From: Eretmocerus hayati
Taxonomy: Eukaryota; Arthropoda; Insecta; Hymenoptera; Aphelinidae
Assembly: GCA_029851415.1 (NCBI GenBank)
Contig: CM056741.1
Coordinates: 178,109,021-178,173,020, forward strand
Length of the DNA stretch: 64,000 nt
Direction of reading: 5' to 3'
Numbering within the stretch: position 1 is the first letter of the stretch; every line of letters begins with the position of its first letter. Below, piece by piece: positions 35,515 to 46,215 of this stretch. The position numbers and the translations under genes are program-made. The notes beneath the pieces are model-generated. The model ran no database searches and was not told where the DNA came from. It was given only the letters and a program-made list of their open reading frames with translations.

Positions 35515-37225
35515 AGGGAGCTTGCATGAAAAATAATTCCTATTTTAATCGAAAGATCACATCAAAATAAGCAAAGTTACAATACAGCTTTTTATTTCAT
35601 GGCCATTAATTATTTATTTATTAATGTTAAAATTCGCCCGCGAAAGACCCCGATTCAAATCGATGTCACGTGACTCCTACGTTATTAGGGTAGCCGCCGA
35701 TACACACATGCAAACTCGCGGGCATTGGTGTTGCATACGTGTGACGGCTACAAAATAACAAATCGGACCCGGCTTGTATTTTGCTCAAAACAGATTTTTG
35801 AATAAATTGAGGGTGAATTTTCCCCATTAGCAGTTGCTCCTGGCCTTTTACTACAACTGAGGTGCAGTGAGACCGCCTGTTATCACGTTTTTTGTGCATA
35901 GTGAAATGGAGAAGGATGCAGGTTAGTGGGCTTTTGGAGCCACAATTTTGAGATGGGAAATTGTCAGATCATCACTGAAAGTTTTATCTGGCTCATGATA
36001 TGAAGCAATAGTGGCATAATATATGTGACTGTGGTGAATAATTTCCACATTGAATCATCCATTTCTCCTTTTTCACCTTCCTATTTGAGAATGTTGACTT
36101 TCCTCGACGATGACCAATGAAACTCTTTTTGTGATGCATCAGACAGAATCAAATTGAGCGTACTCTATCAAACATTCAGTGGAGTAGTAGTTGTAAGCTG
36201 TTTGATGTGCTTCCAATGATCCAAATTAAGAGTTGGGCCCTGGTGTCGACATCAAAAATGAGCACTCACCACTTATAGCTTCCCAGCACTAGATTATTAT
36301 GCTGTGGCTGTGTTAGATAATTGGCTCAGTCAGTAAGAACCACAAAAAGGATACCAAATGATTACCATTCATTCTTAATAGAATTGATGTGCAGGTTTAT
36401 GATTGACTAAACCAGTAACGCAGCCTCAGCATAATGAGCTAGTACTGGGAAGCTAGAAGTGGTGAGTGCTCATTTTTGATGTCGGCACCAGGCCCCAACT
36501 CATTATTTGGACGCTTAGAAGCAGGACACACAGCAGACAACTACTTCACTGAATGTTGGATGGAATACGCTCAACTTGATTCTATCTGATGCATCACAAA
36601 AAGAGTTTCATTGGTCATCGTCGAGGAAAGTCAACATTCTCAGATAGGAAGGTGAAAAAGGAGAAATGGATGATTCAATGTGGAAATTATTCACCACAGT
36701 CACATATATTATGCCACTATTCCTTCATGTCATGAGCCAGATAAAACCTTCAGTGATGATCTGACAATTTCCCATCTCAAAATTGTGGCTCCAAAAGCCC
36801 ACTAACCTGCACCCTTCTCCACTTCACTATGCACAAAAAACGTGATAGCAGGCGGTCTCACTGCACCTCAGTTGTAGTAAAAGGCCAGGAGCAACTGCTA
36901 ATGGGGAAAATTCACCCTCAATTTATTCAAAAATCTATTTTGAGCAAAATACAAGCCGGGTCCGATTTGTTATTTTGTAGCCGTCACACGTACGCAACAC
37001 CAATGCGCGCGGGTTTACATGTGTGTATCGGCGGCTACCCTTGTGACGTAGGAGTCACGTGACATCGATTTGAATCGGGGGTCTTTCGCGGGCGCATTTT
37101 TAATTATTTATTATTAATCGAATATTGACCCTAAAATTATTCTGTTTTGATCAAAAATCCTCTTCTGGTCTGTGCTATCGATTGCATATTCTATATTGGC
37201 AAACGCTCGACCATGCAAGTTCCCT
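35515..37225. mobile_element. Foldback inserted precisely in a 170-bp unit
   Basis: Ends AGGGAGCTTGCATG and, inverted, AGGGAACTTGCATG. AT stands just outside both ends (35513-35514 and 37226-37227), and removing the element plus one AT restores the unit sequence CTGCAATTTGCATA found in sister units. The core arms (35635-36323 and 36412-37094) are about 690 bp, nearly identical, with an 88-bp loop; their ends read CGCCCGCGAAAGACCCC. Each arm keeps the same 77-codon frame open (35666-35899 minus, 36829-37062 plus), with six amino-acid differences. The protein is unrecognised. Confidence 0.85.
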
Positions 37226-37227
37226 AT

Positions 37228-37466
37228 TTGCATACCCGTAACTTTTCTCAGAATATCGTTCTGTCTGAGATAATCGCGATAGATCTTGGGAGGCACGGCT
37301 CCTCAGACGATTTTTGTCTTTCGACTCGAAAACGATGGCATTTATCGAAATTTTACAGGAATACTTTTTTGTTCATTCCTTCAAAATCTACAATTTGCAT
37401 ATCCGTAGTTTTTTTCAGGAGATCGTCGTGTCTGAGATAATCGCGATAGACCTTGTAAGGCATGGC
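37228..37466 (+). repeat. 170-bp tandem units, continuation
   Basis: Resumes the unit broken at 35514 (TTTGCATACCCGTAACTTTT) and adds one further unit starting near 37309 before the inner arm begins at the CATTACTCCCAGAACGATG sequence. Confidence 0.8.
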
Positions 37467-37829
37467 TTTTCAGTACATTACTCCCAGAACGATGTGCGGT
37501 GGATCAAATATTCACTGGAAAAGGAGCAAACTGTCATGCCAAACATACTTTTTTGTTCATCATGCATGAATTTTTGGATTACCGTTGTCCTGGCTTTTCC
37601 AGAAATTACTCATATCTGATAACAACGTGATTGAGGTTGTGAAAGTCGGGTGTTCTGTATTCCTCCTTGCATGCTAACTCGCGGGCGTTGCACTGGACCG
37701 ATTATTTATAGAATCACACTGTTTTTTCATGTGCAGATTTTGCATTTTGTATTGTATACAGGAAGCATACGTTGCACCAAAGTGGTCTATTATACGTAAT
37801 ACGATAGAACAATGATAACACGATATTTT

Positions 37830-38205
37830 CTTTCTGACGTTTCTTCGCTGGATATTCCATCCTTAATTCTGTTCTACATTATTTCAAGCCCTTAGCGACT
37901 CTCAATTAGGTTGGACACATGTGTATCCAACTGAAATAATAAGAATATCTTTGTATACTAATGAAGACTTTATTTGGTGTGTAGTGGCTCATGAAGTACT
38001 TATTAGCTTCAGAATATCATTAATACTATTCACCATCACTCTCATATTCTTGACCCAAGTCAAAGTTGCCCAAGTCATCGCCGCAGTCGTCATAGACCTT
38101 ATTGACGTTGCTATCATCGTCTACTTGGAGGACATCAATGACTCTCCCCGGGGATGGATCGCCATCGAACCAAATTATGTGAGGAAGAAGCACCACGACG
38201 AGAGA
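37830..38205 (-). pseudogene. Loop with acidic coding-like relic
   Basis: On the minus strand the loop encodes an acidic stretch ending in a stop: FDGDPSPGRVIDVLQVDDD, then YDDCGDDLGNFDLGQEYESD. Acidic N-termini of this sort are common in piggyBac-like transposases, but nothing downstream confirms it. The 110-codon plus-strand frame (37921-38253) is its hydrophobic shadow. It may be a remnant of the ORF of the autonomous parent or a captured gene fragment. Confidence 0.3.
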
Positions 38206-38559
38206 ATTGTGTTATCATTGTTCTACCGTATTACCTATAATAGACCACTTTGATGCAACATATCCTTCCTGCATACAATACAAAATTCACAACCTGCACA
38301 TGAAGAACCAGTGTGATTCTATAAATAATCGGTCCAGTGCAACGCCCGCGAGTTGGCATTCAAGGAGGAATACAGAACACCCGGCTTTCACCACTTCAAT
38401 CGCGATGTCCTCAGATATAAGTAATTTCTGAGAAAGCCAGGACAACGATAATAAAAAAATCCATGCTTCATGAACAAAAAAGTATGTTTGGCATGACAGT
38501 TTGCTCCTTTTCCAGTGAATATTTGATCCACCCCACATCGTTCTGGGAGTAATGTACTG

Positions 38560-38870
38560 AAAAGCCATGCCTTACAAGGTCTATCGCGATTATCTCAGAC
38601 ACGACGATCTTCTGAGAAAAGCTACGACTATGAAGTGTAGGTTTTGAAAATACGAACCAAAAAGTAATGTTGTGAAATTTCGATAAATGCCATCGTTTTC
38701 GACTTGAACGGCAAAAATCTTCTGAGGAGCTATGCCTCACAAGGTCTATCGCGATTCTCTCAGATACGACGATCTTCTGAGAAAAGCTACGGGTATGGAA
38801 ATTGTAGGTTTTCAAAAGACAAACCAAAAAGTATTGTTGTGAAACTTTGGCAAAAATCGCATTTTTAACC
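38560..38870 (-). repeat. 170-bp units, inverted right block
   Basis: Two units in inverse orientation to the left block, ending at CATTTTTAACCATTTTCTCTC, the mirror of the left arm at 35072-35092. Confidence 0.8.
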
Positions 38871-39215
38871 ATTTTCTCTCAAAATTTTGACCTCTGACCC
38901 CTTGATTACCTGATACCAACCATACCTAGAGTGCCCACCTTATTCTTACTCCAATGTACGCTCGATAAGCTTTCAAATGAGCATAAGGTGGGCACTGTAC
39001 GCAACCGGTACAAAACCTCTTGCAAATAAATTTTCTTGAAAATTCATTACTCGGCTTGTATAACACGTACAATGCCTACCTTGGGTGGAAATCAACTGTC
39101 GTTTCACACACTTTCAATGGCTCAATTCTTGTGGCTGTACGCAGACGGTACAACAAAAGATTCTACGCGGACCGGACTATTAGGGTTCTCGTAATCAAAA
39201 AATAAATCCGCACTT

Positions 39216-39364
39216 CGCTTGCAAGCTCATTTCTGGCGCTGGAGGATAAGTCTGTCCCATAGTGCCCAAAATGGGCTACCGCGCTCAGTACAGAAATATA
39301 CTATTTAGTGGGACATTAATAGGCGTGGAGATAAAAAAGTGATTTCCCATCGAAAAATCTCGAC
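39216..39364. repeat. Junction segment with small hairpin
   Basis: TGTCCCATAG near 39254 and TTTAGTGGGACA near 39313 make a short imperfect inverted repeat that lies between the complex and the split target repeat. Confidence 0.4.
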
Positions 39365-39490
39365 GAGGGGAACAAAATGGTGGAAGTTAGATCTGTGTGA
39401 GTGAAGATTTTCCAAATGAAAAATAAATTTAAGTAGAAAAATGAAAAAAAATCACCTTTTACGAATACAACCTTCTCTCGAAAAAGCGAA
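39365..39490 (+). repeat. Right half of a split repeat
   Basis: GGGGAACAAAATGGTGGAAG and ACGAATACAACCTTCTCTCG match the second half of 31190-31490 in the same orientation. Confidence 0.6.
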
Positions 39491-41087
39491 AAACAAAACA
39501 CGAGTACAAACGAATATCCACCTCATACAAGAATAAAATGGTCACTAACAAATTCTTCGGCTCACAAATTTGAATCCAGCCTCACCAGTATCAAGTCAAA
39601 ACACATGTTAAAGTTAATATACTCGAGTAACTTGAAAGTTGGTATGAACAAATAAAACATAAGCCCCAGAATTATTAGAACACGAATGACATTTGACTGT
39701 GAGATGAGAGTCCTTACGCGAAACTTCATTTCACAAATAAGAGAGGAAGAGGAATGTGAATGCATATTGCGAGAACGTTAAACTTCAAAGAGATGCAGTC
39801 TACCAAAACTTGGTTAAATGAAGCCACTTCTTTTGATTGCGGTTGCCTACGTACATTATTTATGAAGAGGAGAGTCAAGTTTAACTGAAATATACTGGGG
39901 CTCGTGAATTTCAGAGCATCAGGTGGAAGGTAATTTCAGCTACATCATTCTTTTTTCTTCTTTTTGACAATGCGCGCACCAGTTGGCACTGAGCCTATGG
40001 AGCTGTGAGTGAATCGCAATTAATGATGAAGATTCTCGTTCATGGTTGATCTTGAGACTCACCACGCTTATCCAAATACTATTTGGGAATTTATTCAATT
40101 GGTTCTGGATCGTATCAATCGGATGAGGTTATCGAGCAATATCTATGAGCTCTCCAGTGAAAGTGAAGAGAAATTTTGAGTGACCAAACGAACACGATTC
40201 TTATCACATTCGAATTACAGTAGCATCGTCGTTCATCAAAACACTCAACAATGCCAGGTCCAGGATGTTTGCCCATTATTGGAGGAAAAAAATCATTGAG
40301 GCTCGATTCCAATGATACAAAGATGTGTATTTAGAATCACCAACAGTTGGGATATTCGTTCAGGTAATCTTGTTCGTCTCGACTTCTCCAAATTTTGTAT
40401 AAAATTGAAGACGTTATTTTCGGAGATTTAGTGTTGATCCCTCACATTTGACTCACCAATCAATTGGGAAAGTCTAACGAATCGCTTATATCGAACTCTG
40501 ATTATCAAGGATTAGTGGAGTTTAAGAATGAAGCAGGCCTGAAATATCCAATCTAACAGATACTTATCGGAGGATATTTTGTTTCTGAGTGCAATGTGAA
40601 CTACACCATACATTTTGTACCCAAGACCAAAATACAACGCTCCAGCTTGCTCCACCGATAGATCAACAATGAGGTTTGCTAGAATACTGTTCGGTGGCAT
40701 TAATCATGAGCTGACTGGTACAGACTGAAAAGATGAGGTTCTATCAAGAAAAAAGATGAGTCAATCATTTCTCGTGATTGCAATATCAGAAATTCTTCAA
40801 ACCAGAGCAGCTCTTCGAGTATCAATCGAGTCTGATTACGAAAATAGTCATTTCCTCCATTTGATGAGATTGTTACCTGAAACAGCCAGAAATTCAAATT
40901 CTTCCTCATAATTACTCGTCCACCAAGTTTATGCTCCTTGCTGGAACCGAGAGATTCTTGAATGAACGAAAAAGTTCTGACTTAAGGTAAGTTGGGAATG
41001 CTCTGTTGTATCGACCCGGCGTGATTTCAAAAATATTTAATTTCTCAAATAATCCCAAACGCTCTTTGGATCAAATCATTGGGTCAA
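39491..41087. other. No firm feature
   Basis: Minus-strand fragments at 40115-40312 and 40512-40909 have acceptor-like pyrimidine tracts (TTTCTGGCTGTTTCAG near 40880) but no frame that I can defend. Confidence 0.35.
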
Positions 41088-41309
41088 CGCGCTTCGAAAC
41101 AAAATTTTCAATCATTTGAGCTCTGTTGTATCTCAAAATTCACGACATTTTTTGAATAATTCAAAAAACTGTAAACGTGCATGACCGCGTGGTTCTATGA
41201 TGCAGCATAAATAACTGAAGATTACAATTATACAAATCATTTAATAAATATCGTGAATTTTGAGACGCAACAAGGCTAGAATGATTGAAAATCTTATCAC
41301 GAAGCGCGC
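41088..41309. repeat. Small inverted repeat
   Basis: 41088-41150 and 41246-41309 are inverted copies sharing TTTTCAATCATT and TCTCAAAATTCACGA, with a loop of about 95 bp. Probably an old MITE. Confidence 0.7.
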
Positions 41310-43251
41310 TAGCTCTATAACTTGACCCCAAAAGTGCTCATAGTTAATTAAACACTAGATATTGTTTATTTCATGGCATGTCAATTAAACAAAGCACTAC
41401 GGACGGGTCTCAGTCCCGACTTCACCAGGAATATTGAGGATGTCAAATAGGTTGGAATGGCAAAGTGATGTGTCCGATAGTACAGATATTTCCATACTTT
41501 CTAAATTAGTTTCCGTAAAATTCCTTGACGAACTTGAGCAAGGTACTGATAGCATGTGAGTTCCGTCATATGTCTTCTCAAAATGTTGTACCCTTGATAA
41601 AGATACTAAACTTGTTACGAGGCTAATCGAGCACGTATAACACACATTATACCTCGATGGCTCGCTGAAGTCTAGTAGGGGGCTGTTCACAAGCTTAACA
41701 AGGTCCTCTAATATTAATCAGTCTGTACATATGGGTTACTATGGATACGTGCATGACACAGCTTACCACTTTGACGATATTGCACAGAGAGCCAACTTTA
41801 CCCTCTCTATTATAAGGTCAAACGTTAACGAATCCAGCAATGTTCAAACATTGTTTGTTGTAACCACAGTATAACAAACCCTTTGTTGTGCTTCTCATAT
41901 AGTGTAATTGCGGTGTTGACAGAACCAACTACACGTACTTGGAAACATAACAAGTTCATTCCCGGATAGGATACGAAGATCTATTGAAGGGCATGGATCT
42001 CATCCAGAGTGAGGATCTGAGAATTCAAAAAAGAGATAAAGAATCCTACCACTACTTCAAATTTACTCTAACCTTATTTTATCCATTCATTCATCTATCC
42101 ATTTATTCGTTCATTAAAGGGGGCAGGACTTTTCAACATGCTTCATAACATACTGTAATGAGTTAAACAATTCATCACGAATTAATAGATCAAAAATAAA
42201 ATAAAAATTTCAACTACATAAGGCTTAGATCTCGACCATAGGACTCTTTACTCGAAAGACTAACTCAATTCCAAAATGTTCTGAGAAATTCTACGTTTGA
42301 TTTCTGATGAAGAAGCTTCGAATGAATCTAAACGTCTCTGAGCAACTATTAGCTAACGCAAAGGTTCTAATATTTACGATGAAACAATAGTTTAGAGGGT
42401 TGACTAGGCTATCAATATTGCAAATAGAAAAACTATCCACCTACAATGATCAGGGTTGGTACATAGAATTTGATGCACGATGGCGAGGCTATAGAATCAA
42501 CTAGATTTTTGATAACTATAGGAAAACGTAGAATCAGGCTCTTTTTAAACGCTAAAATTGAACTTTAACGGGGCGCTAGTTCAGCATAGAGAAACCTTCA
42601 TGAATAGGGGAACTATTCATCCCGTCCAATCGCGTGTCAAGATGCACATGAGCACCACTGTGGAAACTTTGGAATAATGTGCGCCTGCTTGTACAAACCC
42701 CTAAAACGCTTGAGGAAAAAACTTCAAAAGTCATCCTTGATGTCTATTTTGTGCTCTTTCTGGGACAATTTTCAATTCTTTGATCCATGGCTACGAAATA
42801 TTATCAGAAAAAAAGAGATCAAAATGTCACGTCCGTGTGATGTAGTTTTTTCTCTCTTCGGCCTTTGTGATTGTATAGCACCACCAAGAAGCTCGTTAGG
42901 GATTCGGCGCAGTAGATTTATCAAATTTCACGGTATTGAGCATCGAAGCCCACAGCTACAAGGACCAAAAGATCACTATTTATGTGCGCGCTGAACACAT
43001 ACAGTCTGTGGCGCAGTTTTGCCTGAAATTTGACTCGCTCAGTTTACCTCAATGAAAAAAAATTTGCCTCGTTCTAAGCTTTTCCGCACTAACTTTTTCC
43101 CAAAACTCGTCAGCAGGTGCAACTTTTCCTTATCCCGAAGTATTAAAAAAAAAAAAAAATTGTTGTGCGTGGCGACCACGGGCGTAGGAAGGTGAAACCA
43201 ACGTGGACCTTTCTGCTTCTTGCTACGAATCACAATTTTTTAGATCAAAAA
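41310..43251. other. No recognised feature
   Basis: Short frames only; a run of 15 A is found at 43145-43159. Confidence 0.4.
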
Positions 43252-43352
43252 TCAACCTATACGACTCGACGCGCAAAGTGCGTGTTTCCATGCTTCCTCG
43301 CGTAGCAAGAAAGCGTGAAAACACGCACTTTGCGCGTCTCGTTGTATAGGTA
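43252..43352. repeat. GC-rich 100-bp hairpin
   Basis: CCTATACGACTCGACGCGCA...and its inverse ending TTGTATAGG form stems of about 40 bp, with GCAAAGTGCGTGTTT as the most conserved part. It abuts the minisatellite block. Confidence 0.85.
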
Positions 43353-43359
43353 AAGCAGT

Positions 43360-43872
43360 ATATGCTATTATGAGCTGGCCAGAGATGGGGTGAGCCACTC
43401 TGGTCTGGCCCGGGTGAGAGGCCTTGGATAGACAGAATTGGGATAGTATGGTCTGGGCCCAGATGGAATGAAGTGGGCTGGGTTAGGGCTGTGGTCGAGT
43501 GAGATGGCATAGGCTAGTCTGGGAGGGATGGGTTGCGCTGGGCTGGGATAGGATAGGAAAGGATTGGATAGGTCGAACTTGAGCTGGGTTGAGCTGTGAT
43601 CAAGTGGGATTACATGGGCTGGAATAGGATAGTATGGGATGAGATAGGTCAAGCTGGGGCTAAGATGGGCTGGGCTCGGCTAGGCTAGATTGGCATGAGA
43701 TGGGCGTGGCTGGACTGGACTGGGATGGGATGGTACGGGCTGCGATGGGTTTGGCTGGGATTGGCTGGGATGGGATCAGCCGGGGCTGTATGGATAGGTG
43801 TGGGGGAGGGGTGGATAGATGGATGGGTGGACGAAAAGGTGAATGAATGGATGGATGAATGGATCGATGCAC
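43360..43872 (+). repeat. G-rich minisatellite, GGGCTGGGATGGGAT type
   Basis: About 510 bp of degenerate GGGMTGGGAT-like words, grading into GGATGGATGAATGGAT at the right. The plus strand is strongly depleted in C, and the many GGG runs could allow G-quadruplexes. Minus-strand frames rich in P, H, S and I are artefacts of the repeat. Confidence 0.9.
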
Positions 43873-44586
43873 AGTGGGGCCAAGAATGTAAAATTGGGCA
43901 TAAATCGTCTTCACGCAAATTCTTGATCGATCGACTAGATTTGAAAGAAATTTTCTTAATTTTTCCTGACTGTATAAGGGAGGTCTGCACGAATTTCAAT
44001 TCGAGCCTTTCCGTCGCCGCAAAATTGTTATGAGCGGAAATGTGACAAGGTACGAAACTACGTGCATTTGTACTGCTTCTGCTTTCTGGCGGCAATGTAC
44101 AGTGCTTTACTCGGGCTTAAATTGAAGGTAATCGATCATAGATTATGCCAGAATCATTTTCATTAATGCAGAACTCGCGAAACCTAGCTCCAAATCATCA
44201 GTATCACATAATATATCGTTCACTCACCTCATATTTCGTCTATTCCTCAAATCACCGTACAAAAAAATCTGCGGAAAGTGGTGCCTTTGAAAATCATTCA
44301 AAATGGTTTCATTGTGTTCTGAGTGGATGGTCCAGTCAGTATAAATTTGATAGAGCAACGATTCAGCCAATACTTGGTCATCTTTGAAGCAGTACAAACA
44401 CACGTAGTTTTGTACCTTGTCACGTTCCCGCTCATAACAATTGCGGTGACGGAAAGTCTCGAATCAAAATTCGTGCAGACCTTGCTTATACAGTAGGGAA
44501 AAACGACGAAAATCCTTTACCGAGTCGATCAATCAAGAATTCGCGTGAAGACCATTTATGCCCAATTCTACATTTTTGACCTCACT
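43873..44586. mobile_element. Foldback inserted in the minisatellite
   Basis: Arms of about 210 bp (43873-44088 and 44378-44586) share TTGGGCATAAAT, GTGACAAGGTAC and GCAGTACAAA in inverse. GGAT-type repeats lie on both sides in the same orientation, as expected if it inserted into one tract. The 290-bp loop is unique and has no recognised gene. Confidence 0.8.
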
Positions 44587-44590
44587 CTTC

Positions 44591-45109
44591 GATGGTAGGA
44601 TGGATGGACGAATGGTTGGATGAATGGGTGGATGGATGAGTGGATGGGAATGGGTGGATGGATGGATGGATAGATGGTCGGACGGATGGATGAATGGATA
44701 GATGGTTGGACGGATGGATGCATGCATGGATGGATGAATGGATGGATGGGTAGATGGGTGCGTGAGAGAACGGACGGATGGGTGGATGGGTGGGTGGATG
44801 GATTGATGGATGGATGGATGGATGGATGGATGGATGGATGGATGGATGGATGGATGGATGGATGGATGGATGGATGGATGGATGGAGGGATAGATGGGGT
44901 GGGTAGGTGGATGGATGGTCGAATGGATGGGTCGGTGGACGGGTAGGCGTGTGGATGGGTGAATGGATGTTTTGGTGAATGGATGGGTGTATGGATTAGT
45001 GGATCAATGGATCGATGGATCGATGGATCGATGGATCGATGGATCGATGGATGCATGGGTGGGTGGATGTATGACTTGATGGATGGATGGGTGGGTGGAT
45101 AGATGGGTA
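44591..45109 (+). repeat. (GGAT)n minisatellite and (GGATCGAT)n subarray
   Basis: Nearly pure TGGA tetranucleotide at about 44803-44886, GGATCGAT octamers at about 45000-45050, and degenerate versions elsewhere. Long frames of repeated HPSI or GWMD type are artefacts. Confidence 0.95.
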
Positions 45110-46036
45110 TACACTACCGGTCAAAAGTTTAAGCTCACCCAAAAATTTTTTTTTCAATTTTGTGAGTTGAAGTACTCGGCTTCTTTTGACCGTAGAGGAC
45201 TCTTTTGGGGCTCATTTTGAAGGTTTTTTCACGTACTTTAAGATGGCATTATTCATTTTTATCCTTACGGATCGGGATCTTTCCAATTTGAGCTTGGAAA
45301 AGTGTCAATTTCAACGATTTTTGAGAGAATCTTTTGGCTCCTGCCAATTTGAGCCACATGAATGTTTCAATATGAGAGTTGAGGGATACAAAAGTACCAG
45401 TCTAGAGCTTCAAAAGCCATTTTTGAACGTCCCTCTACGCCACTTCCAGTCCGAGCTATGACACTTTCTCTGAGGGAAGATTATTCGCAAAAACTAGCAC
45501 TCCAATTCGAGAGAGATACAAAGACACATTTTTATGAAGTATAATCATCATTTCTGTCATCTTTTATCTATATCTTGATTGAGGAAACGAGAAACCTTTG
45601 AAATATGCCCCAAATAGTGAATTTTCTCGTCATTTTTGAATTCAGGTGCTAGTTTTTGCCAAAAATCTTCCCTCAGAGAAAGTGTCATAGCTTGGACTGG
45701 AAGTGGCGTAGAGGGACTTTCAGAAACGGATTTTGAAGCTCTAGACTGGTACTTTTGTAACCCACAGCTCCCATATTGAAACATTCATGTGGCTCAAATT
45801 GGCAGGAGCCAAAAGATTCTCTCAAAAATCGTTGAAATTGACACTTTTCCAAGCTCAAATTGGAAAGATCGCGATCCGTACGGATAAAAATGAATAATGC
45901 TATCTTAAAGTACGTGAAAAAATCCCCAAAATGAGCTCCGGAAGAGTCCTCTACGATCAAATAGAGCCGAGTAGTTTAACTCACAAAATTGAAAAAAAAA
46001 TTTTTGGGTGAGCTTAAACTTCTGACCGGTAGTGTA
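45110..46036. mobile_element. Tc1/mariner-type foldback, copy 2
   Basis: Same ends (TACACTACCGGTCAAAAGTT) and arms as 30021-30947, inserted in the opposite orientation as shown by the reversed loop. Flanks are GATGGGTA on the left and GGTGAATGAATGGATG on the right, so the TA target lay in the minisatellite. Arms 45110-45497 and 45645-46036. Confidence 0.92.
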
Positions 46037-46215
46037 GGTGAATGAATGGATGGGTGGAAGGATGCGCGAATGGCTGGATGGATGAATGGATACATGGTTG
46101 GACGGGTGGATGCATGCGTGGATGGGTGAATGGATGGTTGGATGGATTCATGGACGGATAGATGGATTGATGGTTGGATAAGTTGGTGGGTGAGTGGGTT
46201 GGTTAAGGGTCTAGG
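46037..46215 (+). repeat. GGAT minisatellite, right remainder
   Basis: Continues the tract interrupted at 45110, degenerating into GGTGGGTGAGTGGGTTGG. Confidence 0.85.

Larger units (their letters stand above)
34740..39215. mobile_element. Nested foldback complex (outer element)
   Basis: Outer arms begin near 34740-34770 and end near 39190-39215, sharing CCGGTCCGCGTAG, AGGTGGGCACT and TACCTGATACCAACC-type blocks in inverse. Going inward each arm has unique sequence, then tandem copies of a 170-bp unit, then a 365-bp inner arm (37466-37830 and 38206-38570) around a 375-bp loop. The left arm carries more 170-bp units than the right and is interrupted by element 35515-37225. Without that insertion the element is about 2.7 kb. 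It has no intact gene. Confidence 0.85.

Noticed and set aside
37921..38253. 110-codon hydrophobic plus-strand frame
   Set aside because: It is the antisense of an acidic minus-strand reading; acidic codons give hydrophobic shadows.
44568..45056. Long frames with repeated HPSI or GWMD peptides over the minisatellite
   Set aside because: They follow directly from the GGAT tandem repeat read on either strand and stay open in several frames at once; no gene is implied.
43360..46215. CRISPR array or telomeric repeat
   Set aside because: The repeat is a continuous degenerate tetranucleotide/decamer without spacers and does not match TTAGG-type insect telomeres.
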